64,000 nucleotides of DNA, from assembly GCF_025766255.1 (NCBI RefSeq), contig NW_026516671.1, positions 124,001-188,000 of the forward strand. The letters are read 5' to 3'. How positions within the stretch are numbered: the first letter of the stretch is position 1; each line of letters opens with the position of its first letter. The notes beneath the pieces were generated by a model that was not told where the DNA came from, did not search any database, and was given only the letters and a program-made list of their open reading frames with translations. The translations under genes and the position numbers were made by a program. Shown piece after piece: positions 41,625 through 52,238 of the stretch. This DNA is from Zychaea mexicana (lineage: Eukaryota; Mucoromycota; Mucoromycetes; Mucorales; Lichtheimiaceae).

Positions 41625-44607
41625 TTACTTCTTTACTTCGTCAACCTGACACAACAAGACGCGAGCATCAATGAGCTGGTTCTCTTCGACGCGCATCGTG
41701 ACAACACCTTCGTGACGGCTCAAGATCTTCACTTCCGTCTTCATGGACTCAATCGACAAAAGCGGATCGTTCTTCTTCACGACAGTACCGGTGGGTGCCA
41801 AGATTTTGAGAATGCGGCAAGGCATCGATGATGTATAAGGTGTCACTACAATGTTTACGTTCCTTTGTCAGCTCTTACCTACACAACTACTACTGCTACT
41901 GCTACGCCACATTCACACTCACACGCCCATCTGCCTCTTGTTCTCCCTTACCTCGGTCATCTTCACTTGTTGCAGAAGCACTCATGAGTCGATCCACCTT
42001 GCCGAGTTCGACAGGGTAGCCTTGCACAAAGTCATGCACGAAATATGTCTTTTCATTAACGTCCTGTACCTGCTCTGCAATGAAAAAGTAGCGCTGAATG
42101 CCATCTGGACACAGAAGGGGGGGATATGCAATGTGTGTTTCATAACATCACAAAAGCGAGAGACAATTGGTGAGCATTACATGTACTTTGATGGTGCCCC
42201 ATGACTGGCGCAACAATAGAGAACTGGCATTCGACAGTAGGACCTATAATAGTAATATTCGAGATCACGTGCTTCACTTACCGATGCTGCAGCGCAATAA
42301 CCCAGAGCAGCCCTGGATGCCTTGCGGTCCAGGCGTCTGTTGTCCAAAATGCGTATCATACAGCGTCACTGCCAATGGCAGCTCGACCTTTTGTTTATAC
42401 TTTTCTGCTGCTGCCGCAGCTGCCTTCTTTTTGTCTTTCTCTTCAACCACCAGAGTAACATTGCAGCGGAACGCATGCGATTTGGTGCTCTCTCGTTGGC
42501 CAGGCTCTTGGATCGACTCATAGCTGACCTCTACCTGCTCTCCATTATTGACAATGTACTTTTTGGACGGAACCTTCCATTTGACATTACGCCAGTTGGA
42601 CGGAATACTGCGCAAGTTTACGCGCTGATCCTTTTGCACGATCCATTCAAACAGCACGGTCGCAACAGCACTGCTTTGGACTTGGTCAATGGTGCGTGGC
42701 GGAAAGAGACGTTGACGTTCCAAAGGAATAAAGTTGGTGTCAAAGGTGCCTGACTGGAACCGGGGGTTGTTCATGATGCTGATCAAGAACTTTTGGTTCG
42801 TAGTCACGCCGAGAATGACAGTTCGGGCCAGGACTGCGGCCATACGACGGACTGCTTCGGCACGTGTTGGGGCATGCACAATGACCTTGGCAATCATTGA
42901 ATCATAAAACACCGAGATCTCGGATCCTGGACGTACATGTTTTAAAACATTGCAAGTCAGTTGGATTGCTGCCAAGAATAATTCCTGGAGGAGTGATGTG
43001 TTTCAAGTACGAGGAAAAGGGTGCTCCATGACATTCTATTTGTTGCTGTTATTTACCATCTTCAACGCCAGTGTCATATCGTGCCCCTGGAATGTCAGTG
43101 GCCGGGCTCCACTTGCGAATGAGGCCCGTGCGCGGACTAAAGTCATTGTCTGGGTCCTCGGCACACAGTCTGCATTCAATCGCGTGGCCTTGGTATTGGA
43201 TATTGTCTAGCACGCCCAGCTTATTCAGATTGGCACCCTGGGCTACCAAGATCTGCAATTCGACAAGATCAAGGCCGGAAATGGCTTCTGTCACTGGATG
43301 CTCGACTTGCAAGCGGGTATTCAGCTCCAAAAAGTAGAATTTTCTGGTTTTTTCGTCCTAAAGCATTTGGTTATCATGTAACGAAACAGCCCATCGTCGC
43401 TCGTTAGTTGATTTCTATGGGAGGGGCTGCCAATGAGCTATTATGCTTTTACCAGGATAAATTCAGCGGTGCCAGCACCTTCATAACCAAGCTTGCGGCA
43501 GAGCTCTACAGCAGCTCCAGTCATGGCCTTACGCAAGTTTTCATCTACAGCAGGCGAGGGTGATTCCTCAATGACTTTTTGGTGGCGACGTTGCACGGAG
43601 CAATCACGCTCGTTGATATGGTACACATTTCCATACTTGTCACCGAACACTTGGATCTGTTGAGGTTTATATTTTAGCACATGCACCAACAGTTGTTTCT
43701 CAATAAAAACGAGTCTGTCTGTCGTACCTCGACGTGACGGATACTTTCAAAGTATTTTTCTATAAGCAAGTTATCGGAACCAAACGATCGCAAAGCTTCG
43801 CCTTTGGCCGCCTCAATTTCTTCTCGAAGTCTGTTTTGATTTACTTAGAACACTGACACACTAACAAGCATAAATTGTACAGCCGACTTACTTGCTGGAA
43901 TCATAAACAGCACGCATACCACGGCCACCGCCACCGGCAGATGCCTTTAACAAGACAGGGAATTCTGTCATAGAGCAATCCGTTAAGTAACGGTCTGTAT
44001 AATCGTACGCATAGCAAACAACAGCAACAACAACATACCGATGCGAGAAGCTTCTTCCTCAAGACGTTCGACGCTTTGATCATGGCCATTATAGCCCGGG
44101 ATCAAAGGAATAGTAGGTGCGTTAGCGGTAATGAACAGTTTGGCAGCAATCTTGTCACCGATGGCACGGATCGAATCTGGCGTAGGACCGATAAAGTTGA
44201 TGCCGGCCTCCTTGACCTTTTGGGCAAAATCGGCATTCTCCGATAAGAAGCCGTAACCAGGATGCAAGGCATCAGCGCCAGCCCGATGGCATACTGCAAT
44301 CAACTTGTCGCCGTTCAAGTACGATTCAGCAGCTACGGAGGCGCCAATGTGGTATGCTTCATCGGCCATACGAACAAAGGGTGCATTCTCGTCGCTTTCA
44401 TAAGATAAGCAAAGGAAGCGAGCTTGCAGTCATTAGATAATCCCGTTCTCACAACAAGAAGAAAAAGAGTGGGCTATATGATATTATGTACCTGTCCGAG
44501 TAGACAGCAACAGTGGCGATTGCCATACGACGACAGGTACGGATAACACGACATGCAATCTCGCCACGATTAGCAATGAGGACTTTGCGAATAGGTGTAG
44601 GCGCCAT
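41625..44607 (-). CDS. Biotin-dependent acyl-CoA carboxylase alpha subunit (MCC/PCC-like)
   Basis: The alpha subunit carries the biotin carboxylase and biotin-carrier parts of 3-methylcrotonyl- or propionyl-CoA carboxylase. It carboxylates biotin with ATP and bicarbonate for a separate beta subunit, which is not in this window. Nine exons (44492-44607, 44039-44394, 43892-43964, 43728-43830, 43453-43656, 43057-43357, 42282-42926, 41952-42104, 41625-41845) give 723 residues, like human MCCC1. The N-terminal fold starts at [15 protein letters not shown]. The ATP-grasp part has the glycine loop [14 protein letters not shown], with [14 protein letters not shown] and [15 protein letters not shown] further on. 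The C-terminal carrier domain has the biotinyl lysine near residue 686 in S-M-K-T, instead of the usual A-M-K-M. The protein begins at the catalytic fold, with no room for a mitochondrial presequence. The exact substrate cannot be told from sequence. Confidence 0.85.
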
Positions 44608-44994
44608 GACTCTTTTGAGAAGGAATAAAAATGGTTATGAAGAGAAGAGAAAAAAGTAAAAGAGAAAAAAAAAAAGGTACAACACACAAGAGTGTGTAGC
44701 GTAAGGAAAAGAAAGTGTGGGGTTTTCCTTGCTTTAATAATATATTACGTGCGTGCGAAGGTTCTGCGTTCCCATATGCAAAATGACAAGACCAGCGCCA
44801 ATGATTTCGGCCCAACTGGTTTACCCCACAATTTTGCACATGAAAATAAGATGCCACCACATTAGACTCCAAGTGTTATGCCATCGCGCTAAATGATGCT
44901 GTTGTTTTTGCGAACCACTTTTTTCTTTTTTATTGGTCTTTCCCAATAAATTTATCGCTACAGCTACTGAGCACTTGATAGTGTCCCACTCCAC
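44608..44994. other. Promoter region of the carboxylase gene
   Basis: This lies between the 3' end of SGT1 and the carboxylase start, both on the minus strand. The 80 bases before the carboxylase ATG are CT-rich on the coding strand. No gene was seen. Confidence 0.6.
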
Positions 44995-46564
44995 TTAGAC
45001 CTCGTACTGTGATAATGGTATTATTAAAGAATTTGCAGTTAGTCAGACATTTGCCCCAACTTGCTTTTCTTACTCTCTCTCTCTCTCTCCTCCCTTCCTT
45101 CCTTATTATATACAATGTTTTTTTTACCTTCCGTGCAATCATTCCCTCTGGAGGCTTGGTCTCCACCGGCTTTGCTCCCACTTCAGACCAGTTGGTCGAT
45201 AAGCATGTGCCATTACTTTCCACGAAACTCTTCATCATCGCACGCTTGGTATCCTCATCCGCACCACTGTAAATTTGCTGGAAAAGCGTATTCAAAGCTG
45301 CATCACCCTCTGGCTTGTCTGCGTCCTTATCAATGTCGCGTGCAAGCTTATCCCAATCCTTTGGCTTACGCGAACTTGATGGATTGCCTGGTGCCACTTG
45401 AAAAGAAAAACCATTCGCATAGGTATCTCAGTATAAACCCAATTATCTCCACAGTCCCAAAGACTTACTGGTGGTAGCAAGATCATCATCGCCTTCTAAT
45501 ACACTCCACTTGATACCCTCGAACTTCTTCTTCAGCTTAATTTCGATCTTGGTCGAAAGAACCTTGAATGACGACTCCTTTGGCAAGATTTCGTGGGCCA
45601 ATGGATCGAGTTCCAATGAGAATTCGGATCCAGCCGGCATCTTGATGGTTAATGAAAGCTATGTATATCATATACATGGGAAATTGTGGTCAGTGGTCAG
45701 AGAACTTTCGTTTTGCTGCTTTAACGTTAAACAGAAAAGTGAAACCAAAACTTACTGATTTATCAAAAAAGTCTAATGACACGGTTTCCTTCTTGACGTT
45801 TTTGATAAACACTTCAATTGTGACAAAGGTATCGTTTTGGAACCATTCGTGTCTGTTATGTGGAATTGATGAGCCATACATGCATTTACACCAATAAAGT
45901 TTAGGCCATCCATCTCTTACCTAGCACGGACACCTTGTGGAGTGGCAGCAACTAGTGCTTGTGCTACAGGTGCGGGAGCGGGTTCCTGCGCAGCAACAGC
46001 AGGGACTACAGGAACTGGAGGAGGTGGCGGTAACACATCCTCAACCTTGCGGAGCCACGTCGTCAACGTACGTTCGTTTGGATTCAAAGACTTTGCCGTC
46101 TCAAAGTGTTGTTGGGCTTCCTTATATTGCTTCAATCCGAACAGTACAATGCTAAAGTCGGCAATCAAACAATAAGCAGTCAGTGAGCTATTCTTTGGTT
46201 CTTTCGTAAAAGAGATAAGCATTACCCTTTTTGCAAGTTGGCGCGCGCGAGAAGAGTTCGCGTTCCCTTGGGTCCATTCAAGATCTCCACCGCCTTGCTG
46301 GCATCTGTCAAAGCATTGTCAAGCTTGTTCAACTTTTGGTGGACAGTGCACCTTAAAAATCAACAACGAATTTTGCCAAAAAAAAAAATCAGTTTTCCTT
46401 CATTCTTTCACTGATTCTGTCAAATGAAAAGCTTACCGACGGAGTAGAGCTTCAGCATTATCGGGTTCGTTGTCAATAACTTGAGTGTACAATGACAAGG
46501 CTTCGTCATAGTCGTCGTCAAAGAAAGCATCGTTGGCTCTCACCAAGAGTTCATTGGCATTCAT
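44995..46564 (-). CDS. SGT1: Hsp90/SCF co-chaperone SGT1
   Basis: Sgt1 links Hsp90 to Skp1 and is needed for SCF ubiquitin ligases and kinetochore assembly. Seven exons (46437-46564, 46226-46351, 45921-46151, 45756-45852, 45469-45658, 45128-45396, 44995-45006) give 350 residues with the full TPR-CS-SGS layout. Three TPRs cover about residues 1-115 (e.g. DDYDEALSLYTQVI, YKEAQQHFETAKSLNP). A Pro/Ala-rich linker follows. The CS domain runs about 160-255 (HEWFQNDTFVTIEVFIKN ... FEGIKWSVLEG). The SGS domain (from KPKDWDKLARDID) includes SFVESNGTCLSTNWSEV. The final exon is only 12 nt and codes for Tyr-Glu-Val and the stop, giving the usual aromatic ending after EGMIARK. Confidence 0.95.
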
Positions 46565-46996
46565 TATTTTTTTGTTTTGTATTTTGTGTGTGTGTGTGTG
46601 TGTGGAATAGAAAAGAAAGAAAGAAGAAGGAAGAATGGAGGAGGAGACGGTTTAAAAATATATGAGAAAGAGCTGGTTTTCCTTCAGGTTCCAAAGAAAT
46701 CTTATGCGAGCCCGTGACCGCCCGTCCAGTAACAGAAGCGGCAGCGCCGCCATTCTGGCATCACAAAAGAGGAGCTGCGCCTCATCTGTCTTTTCCAATA
46801 TATCGAGTACACATTTTCATTGTTTAACAAATACAACAACATATTCTTTATGTTTAACACGAAAAGACATAATAAAATTCCATGAACTATAGTACAATAC
46901 TAATGATACAACGAATGACAAGTGTTGTCATAAGAGGGGGGCTTATATGTACAGTACACGCACTTTTAGCATGTAGTAAGCATTAGCAGCCACTTA
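46565..46996. other. SGT1 promoter region
   Basis: Non-coding gap between the alpha-arrestin 3' end and the SGT1 start, with a (TG)n run at about 46586-46602 close to the SGT1 start codon. Nothing else was seen. Confidence 0.6.
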
Positions 46997-48484
46997 TTAG
47001 GAGCTACTGCGATTGCGATAAACAGGAGCAGGCGGCAAGTGCTCAATGCTTTGTCGATAAGTGGGCGGATGCTCAGCGTTTTGATATGCAGGTGGTTGCG
47101 GCATTTCGCCTTCCCAGCAGTGCTGCCTGGATGTAATCACCACAGGAACTTCGAGCGAGCAAACATACACGTTCTGGCTGGATTCATTATTTTGGTTATG
47201 ACTGTGTCGTTTACTACTAAGTGTCATCAAGGCGTCCTTGACATATTCTTCGGTATTGCTCGCTTGCTGTCGTCCGAGTGAGAATATCGATGATAGCGAA
47301 GATGATGATGAGGATCTGCTGAGCGGTGGTGTGTTTCCTCGACTGCTTGTGCTCTCTTGTTGTTGTTGTTGTTGCTGCTGCTGTGGCTGTTCTTGCTGAA
47401 CTTGCTCGGTGCTATTATTGTTATTAGTCGCCTTTATTGATGGAAGTAATGATGATGAGTCCTTCTGCTGCTGCTGCTGCTGCTGCTGCTGATACGGATA
47501 TTCAACTTTGACACTTGTACCGTCGTTGCTATTACTACTACTTCTCACAGTCATCTTGATATTCACAATCAATGCGTGCGACACTTTGATTAGCCGGGTT
47601 TTGATATCTGGATGCACACGTGGGCACAATCGAAACTCGGCGTTGTACTGGTGTTTGGCATATGGATTATAATTGGCATCGTCTTGTTCGGATGGATAAA
47701 ACGTACTCCAGCCTAATGGAAACAATTCGTCTGTCTGTGACACGGACTGGCAGGTCAATGACTGCTGGCCGGTGGTTTGGTAGATGATCCGTTCTCGCAA
47801 TGCGCATGTAATGGCTCGGATCGTATTGCTGTTGTCGGGATGCTTTTCATCTTGTTGGATCATTTGAACAGTCAGATTGAGCGGCACCAGTCCACCTTCG
47901 CGATAAACCACGGATGGTGCACTCGCACTGTAATGGATTTTCTCTGGGTAGTCTCGACCGACGATAGTTTCGGTCAAATCCAATGGTATTGCGTCGTATA
48001 CGAGGCTTCGTCGAATAGGAATTTCGCGGTACACAAACAGGTTGTTGGCAAACACAGAGCGATGTATGGATGCACGTAGTCGATACCGGATTAACCCTCT
48101 CTTTCCGTTGAAGGATGCTGGCAGCTGCGGTGGTAATTCAAACTCGAATGCGTATGTGTGCTTTCCCGGAGGCAACACTCTGGGTTCGTCTGTAGTTGTC
48201 AGAAGACGTGACTTTTTCGTTACCAGGTTACGACACTCGACACCTTCTGGTGCAGCAACAAGGACACTGCCGCTGGATGTGTTGATGGTCACTTTACAAC
48301 GACCTTCAAACCGAACAGTCATTTTGCGTACTTTGACCGGTTTATACACAGTCACCACTAGTGTGCCTTTAAGAAAGGTCGGATCGGCCACGCCGTTGTC
48401 GAGCCCTCGTAAAATTCCTGTGAACGCAGGATCTATATTGATCTGCATGCTCACATGGCCCTTTTGACTGTGAAGACCGGGCAT
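46997..48484 (-). CDS. Alpha-arrestin with PPxY motifs (ubiquitin-ligase adaptor)
   Basis: Fungal alpha-arrestins recruit the Nedd4-type ligase Rsp5 to plasma-membrane transporters, causing their ubiquitination and endocytosis. One exon gives 495 residues. The arrestin N domain covers about 10-165 (LKGTLVVTVYKPVKVRKMTVRF, PGKHTYAFEFELPPQLPASF, IRYRLRASI). The arrestin C domain covers about 175-320 (GGLVPLNLTVQMIQ, IRAITCALRERIIY, SHALIVNIKMTV). A long insert with two glutamine runs and a serine-rich segment interrupts the last strands before VCSLEVPVVITSRQ. The tail has PPAY and PPTY, both matching the WW-domain ligand PPxY. The ATG at 48484 is the first in frame and leads straight into the domain. 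The transporter target cannot be predicted. Confidence 0.85.
   Translation of the reverse strand: MPGLHSQKGHVSMQINIDPAFTGILRGLDNGVADPTFLKGTLVVTVYKPVKVRKMTVRFEGRCKVTINTSSGSVLVAAPEGVECRNLVTKKSRLLTTTDEPRVLPPGKHTYAFEFELPPQLPASFNGKRGLIRYRLRASIHRSVFANNLFVYREIPIRRSLVYDAIPLDLTETIVGRDYPEKIHYSASAPSVVYREGGLVPLNLTVQMIQQDEKHPDNSNTIRAITCALRERIIYQTTGQQSLTCQSVSQTDELFPLGWSTFYPSEQDDANYNPYAKHQYNAEFRLCPRVHPDIKTRLIKVSHALIVNIKMTVRSSSNSNDGTSVKVEYPYQQQQQQQQQKDSSSLLPSIKATNNNNSTEQVQQEQPQQQQQQQQQESTSSRGNTPPLSRSSSSSSLSSIFSLGRQQASNTEEYVKDALMTLSSKRHSHNQNNESSQNVYVCSLEVPVVITSRQHCWEGEMPQPPAYQNAEHPPTYRQSIEHLPPAPVYRNRSSS
47463..47493. repeat. CTG/CAG triplet repeat coding poly-Gln
   Basis: About ten near-perfect CTG triplets (CAG on the coding strand) lie in the alpha-arrestin gene. 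A second mixed run lies at about 47357-47385. Pure triplets here are more prone to length change than the mixed runs elsewhere in the window. Confidence 0.85.
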
Positions 48485-49273
48485 TTCGTTTGCTATTGTA
48501 GTGAGGAGAAAGAAAAAAGACGCCGAATACTAGGGTTGATTTGACAAGAAAGGAAAGAGGATAGGCAGATGTGAAAAAAAAAAGTGTGCTACTCGGGCAG
48601 AAGCTCGTCGAAACCTTTTTGTTTGACGCAAGTCACCTTATTCGGTGCTGGCGGTGAATCCTGCTGCCTGCTGCATATTTCGAAAAATATTTTTAAACCC
48701 CGAGGACACTCGATGTGCAGATCAGCAGCATTGTTTTGACAGGACAGGACAACATGAAACCAGTGGTGTACAATCTTCCGTGATCGTCCGAAACAAGCCA
48801 TATGTGACATGCATAACAAATCTAACAGCACGCACTGACGGAGCCTTTTCCACGTCTTTTCATACATTAAACCAGCTAATATAGCCATTGAATCTTGAAA
48901 CGTAGTACGATGGTTCAAAGAGTATAGAAACATTCTTATTTTATCGATCGCATATCTCGCTCAAACGAGCTTCATTTTTGATGCCATGAAGATTAGATTT
49001 ACCCACCTCGGTGAATTTCGGGTAATCTTGCACTTTTGCGACTGTTAACGAAATAGTAACACATTATGCGTTGCACCGAATGTTCGCACCAGATGAGGAG
49101 GTGAAGAAAAAGCCATCATGTGCAGCTCTAGGTCTTATACGGATATTATATGATTTATTACCCCAACTCTTAATAACGACAAGTGAACATAAGACGGTGG
49201 CATATACACATCCAGGGTAAAAATGGGCAATATTTTATCTATTTTTTATCTCGCGGATACAGTGGTTACATAT
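48485..49273. other. Promoter region of the alpha-arrestin gene
   Basis: An open frame of 114 codons on the minus strand (48589-48933, beginning MFLYSLNHRTTFQD) lies here. It matches no family I know, has no low-complexity bias, and was not accepted as a gene without further support. The rest is AT-rich and empty. Confidence 0.45.
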
Positions 49274-51155
49274 TTAGACATTTACTCCATTCAGATGACT
49301 GACGGCTGCTGAAGTTCCTGCTTTTCTACCCAGAATCGATCCTAACATAAGGCCACTAATACAAAAGGTTTAGGACTCTAACTCTACTCGAAGCAAGGGT
49401 TTCTAAATCAAAGCACATACCTTCCACTGGGATAGTTATCATAGAATACTCCACCTACAATCTCTCCAGCTGCATATAAGTTCCCGATTGATTTAGAAGA
49501 CCCATCCAGAACTGCAGCAGTTTTTGGGTCGACGGCCAATCCCCCAAATGTAAAAGTGATACCTAACACAATAATAAAGCAATCTTGTTGAGCTATCTCT
49601 ATCTTATGGAGAAATGGCGAGTTGTACCTGTCGTTATTTTTACAGCGACAAAAGGTGCTTGATCGATAGGCAGTGCCCAGTTTGATTTGGGGATTTGAAG
49701 TCGCATCTTTGAACACTGAGTGGATAACCCATCTTTGGTGGTTGGATCCCACTTGAGATCCGGATGCTGCTGTCGATGCGCAGACACAGCATCGTTATAC
49801 TCCTGAACGGTATCAACTAATGCTTGTTTATTGGCAAGTGCCGCCCTCCATGATGACCCTCTTTTCCAAGGGAGCAGCCAACTTGTCTGCCAACTCCTCA
49901 ATTGAATCAGCCACAATCTTTTCGACCACGCTGTCACCGTATTCTTCCTCGCGCAACCAAGACAGAGTTTTGGCATCCCAGATCTGGAAAGCCACACTTC
50001 CCGGCTGGTTCATGACTTCCTTGCCAAAGCATGCGTACGTGTAGTTGCGATAATCCTTCCCTTCGTCTACGAATCGCTTTCCGTCTCGATTGACCATGAT
50101 CCCGAGTGGATAGCCATTCTTGGTGAACTGGTTCGTGAGCACCTTATCGCCGCAGTGAGGATCCGTACTCACGTCCCTACAGGTAGCGTGGCATGAGCTA
50201 TATCCGCCAGCCATTTCGCATGACAATCGTGTTGTGCAATCAGCAGTCCGTCGCCGGTATTGTACGGTGTGCCACGCACATGAGCCATATCCCAAGTTTT
50301 CCCCAAGTATTGTGCGCGCATGGCTGGGTTTGCTTCGAATCCGCCACATGCCAAAACGACTGATCCCGCAGAAATGATCTGTTTGGTGCCGTCGTGTAAC
50401 AAGACCTCTAGACCTCGGACAGTGTTCGACTGGTCGTGTGTAAGTAGTCGAATAAGACTTGTACCATATTGCACAGTGACGCCATGGTTGTTCGCAGACT
50501 CAATGTACTGCCGAACCATGCCCTTGCCGCCATCTACGATAGCAAGCACCTGCCCGGCATAGAACTTGTATCTGCCATCCACTTTGTAGGCTTGTCGGTT
50601 GAAGGATAATCTGAACTTGACGCCTATCATATCGAGCCAGTCAATTGTTTCGCGGCTTTCGTTCACAAGCACATCGGCCAGAGCGGGATCTGCTCGACCG
50701 CCAGTAACTCGCATCAAATTGGTCATATAATCTTCAGGCTTGTATGGGACCATATCAATGCACTTTACAGTTTCGGGATCCACGTCATGTAATATTGGCA
50801 AGAGATCATCAAGTCCGTATATAAGTGACATACCTGGGGCGAAATAAGTGTTACCACCGGGGAACGTTGTTTCTGCAGACTTTTCAATAATAAGCACACG
50901 GTTGACACCGGCTTGTTTTGCAGCGATTGCAGCACTGTAACCGGCATTACCGCCACCCACTACAACAACATCCCAAAGATCGTGTGTCCTTCTTTTTATA
51001 TATGATTGTCGATTGTTTTCTAAGACTAGGAAAACGTTTTTTAAAAGGTTGAAAAGTGAGAGAGAGAGAGAGAGAGAAAGGGGGGGCGTAAGATCACTTT
51101 TGAGGACCTCTTGAGAAAAATCTATACGATAAATTGGCTTCTTTGCTCCAATCAA
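49274..51155 (-). CDS. FAD-dependent tricarballylate-dehydrogenase-like flavoprotein, frame broken twice
   Basis: The protein belongs to the fumarate reductase/succinate dehydrogenase flavoprotein family and looks most like tricarballylate dehydrogenase (TcuA), which oxidises tricarballylate to cis-aconitate. The FAD-binding start is WDVVVVGGGNAGYSAAIAAK, then GGNTYFAPG. Later come NGYPLGIMVNRDGKRFVDEG, the FAD-capping ITFTFGGLAVD and LYAAGEIVGGVFYDNYPSG. Coding order is 51003-49628 (internally shifted), then 49421-49562 and 49274-49355, joined by normal introns. The reading frame moves by -1 near 50214-50216 (an AAA on the coding strand) and back by +1 near 49844-49846 (a GGG), so both ends share a frame and the middle does not. 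No ATG was found before the FAD motif; 51155 is only the limit of the open frame. Either two sequence errors or a recently broken gene would explain this. Confidence 0.75.
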
Positions 51156-52238
51156 GGAGTGTTTTTATAATAAAAAGAGCTCATCCAGACTTTGGACAGC
51201 ACTATTAGTAGAGTAAGATAGGGCGTTTATGCATGTAACTAAGCATGAAAGGGGAGGGTGGTAGCTATCTACGCTCTCGCAACTTTTTGTCTGTCGATCG
51301 GGTATATACAGTGATGCAATTTTAGAGAGCTATTACGCGACCACGACTATGATATAAAGTTCATTTTAGAATTCTAATGCATACATACGCCACTGAAAAA
51401 AGCTTCGAAAGAGAATTCAATAAATAGGGGTACATCGTTCTGTACTTCACATGTATGCAGTTATTTACAGTGTGTTAGTCCTCGTCCTCTAGGTATGCAA
51501 ATCATAACCCCCCATTTACGTGTTATGTACTGGTAGATCATAGTATTTTTTATAGCAAAATCTGGCAAGGGATACTGTCTGATATAAATACTAATGCTTC
51601 CTGCTATACAGTATGTGTTATAATTCTCTAGGGTTCATTTCACAGCTCACACATGCATTGAAACACGTCGAAGACCCTTGAAAAAGATCCACATACAGTA
51701 CTGCTACATGGATTGAATCGCATCAATTTCGTGATGAACTTGCTGTCACATCCGATTGAATGAAAGTTATATGATACTCAACAATGATCTTTGTAAACAC
51801 TATTTTAGGACTCCTTTATTACATCCACTACTGCTCATATAAATTCAGTCATCGTCTCCCTTTCTAATATAGGGAAACACACTTGGTTGTTCTGACCCCT
51901 TGTTGCTACTGGAACTGATAAGCTCTCTCCGCCCTTATCCTGTCTTCCTGCCAAAAGATCTGTCGTCAGTTAAGAGGCCGCTTTAGAGTGGCTATCATAT
52001 TAACATCAGTAGCAAAGCAATGTCGCTTCACTTTCGGATATAGATGATATAGGAGCTGTAGGGAGCAGACAAGTAAAAAATTTGCACGACAGTCAAACCA
52101 ACGAGTATTCTTTCATGTGATTACTGCTGTTGGACAAAGCGCCAAAAAAGTTACTAGATAGTAGGACAACAAAAGAAATACACATGCAAAATATTTATTT
52201 ACAAATTAACGCTGCTTTTTCATCTGATTACAAAATGG
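51156..52238. other. Intergenic region, no gene seen
   Basis: AT-rich sequence between the flavoprotein gene and the end of FBA1. A missing first exon of the flavoprotein gene could lie in its left part, but none was recognised. Confidence 0.55.

Noticed and set aside
50169..50220. An intron with the good donor GTGAGT near 50176 as an explanation of the first frame shift in the flavoprotein gene
   Set aside because: Family sequence continues through that donor in the other frame (GGYSSCHAT then DPHCGDK), so removing an intron there would delete conserved residues; a one-base indel fits better.
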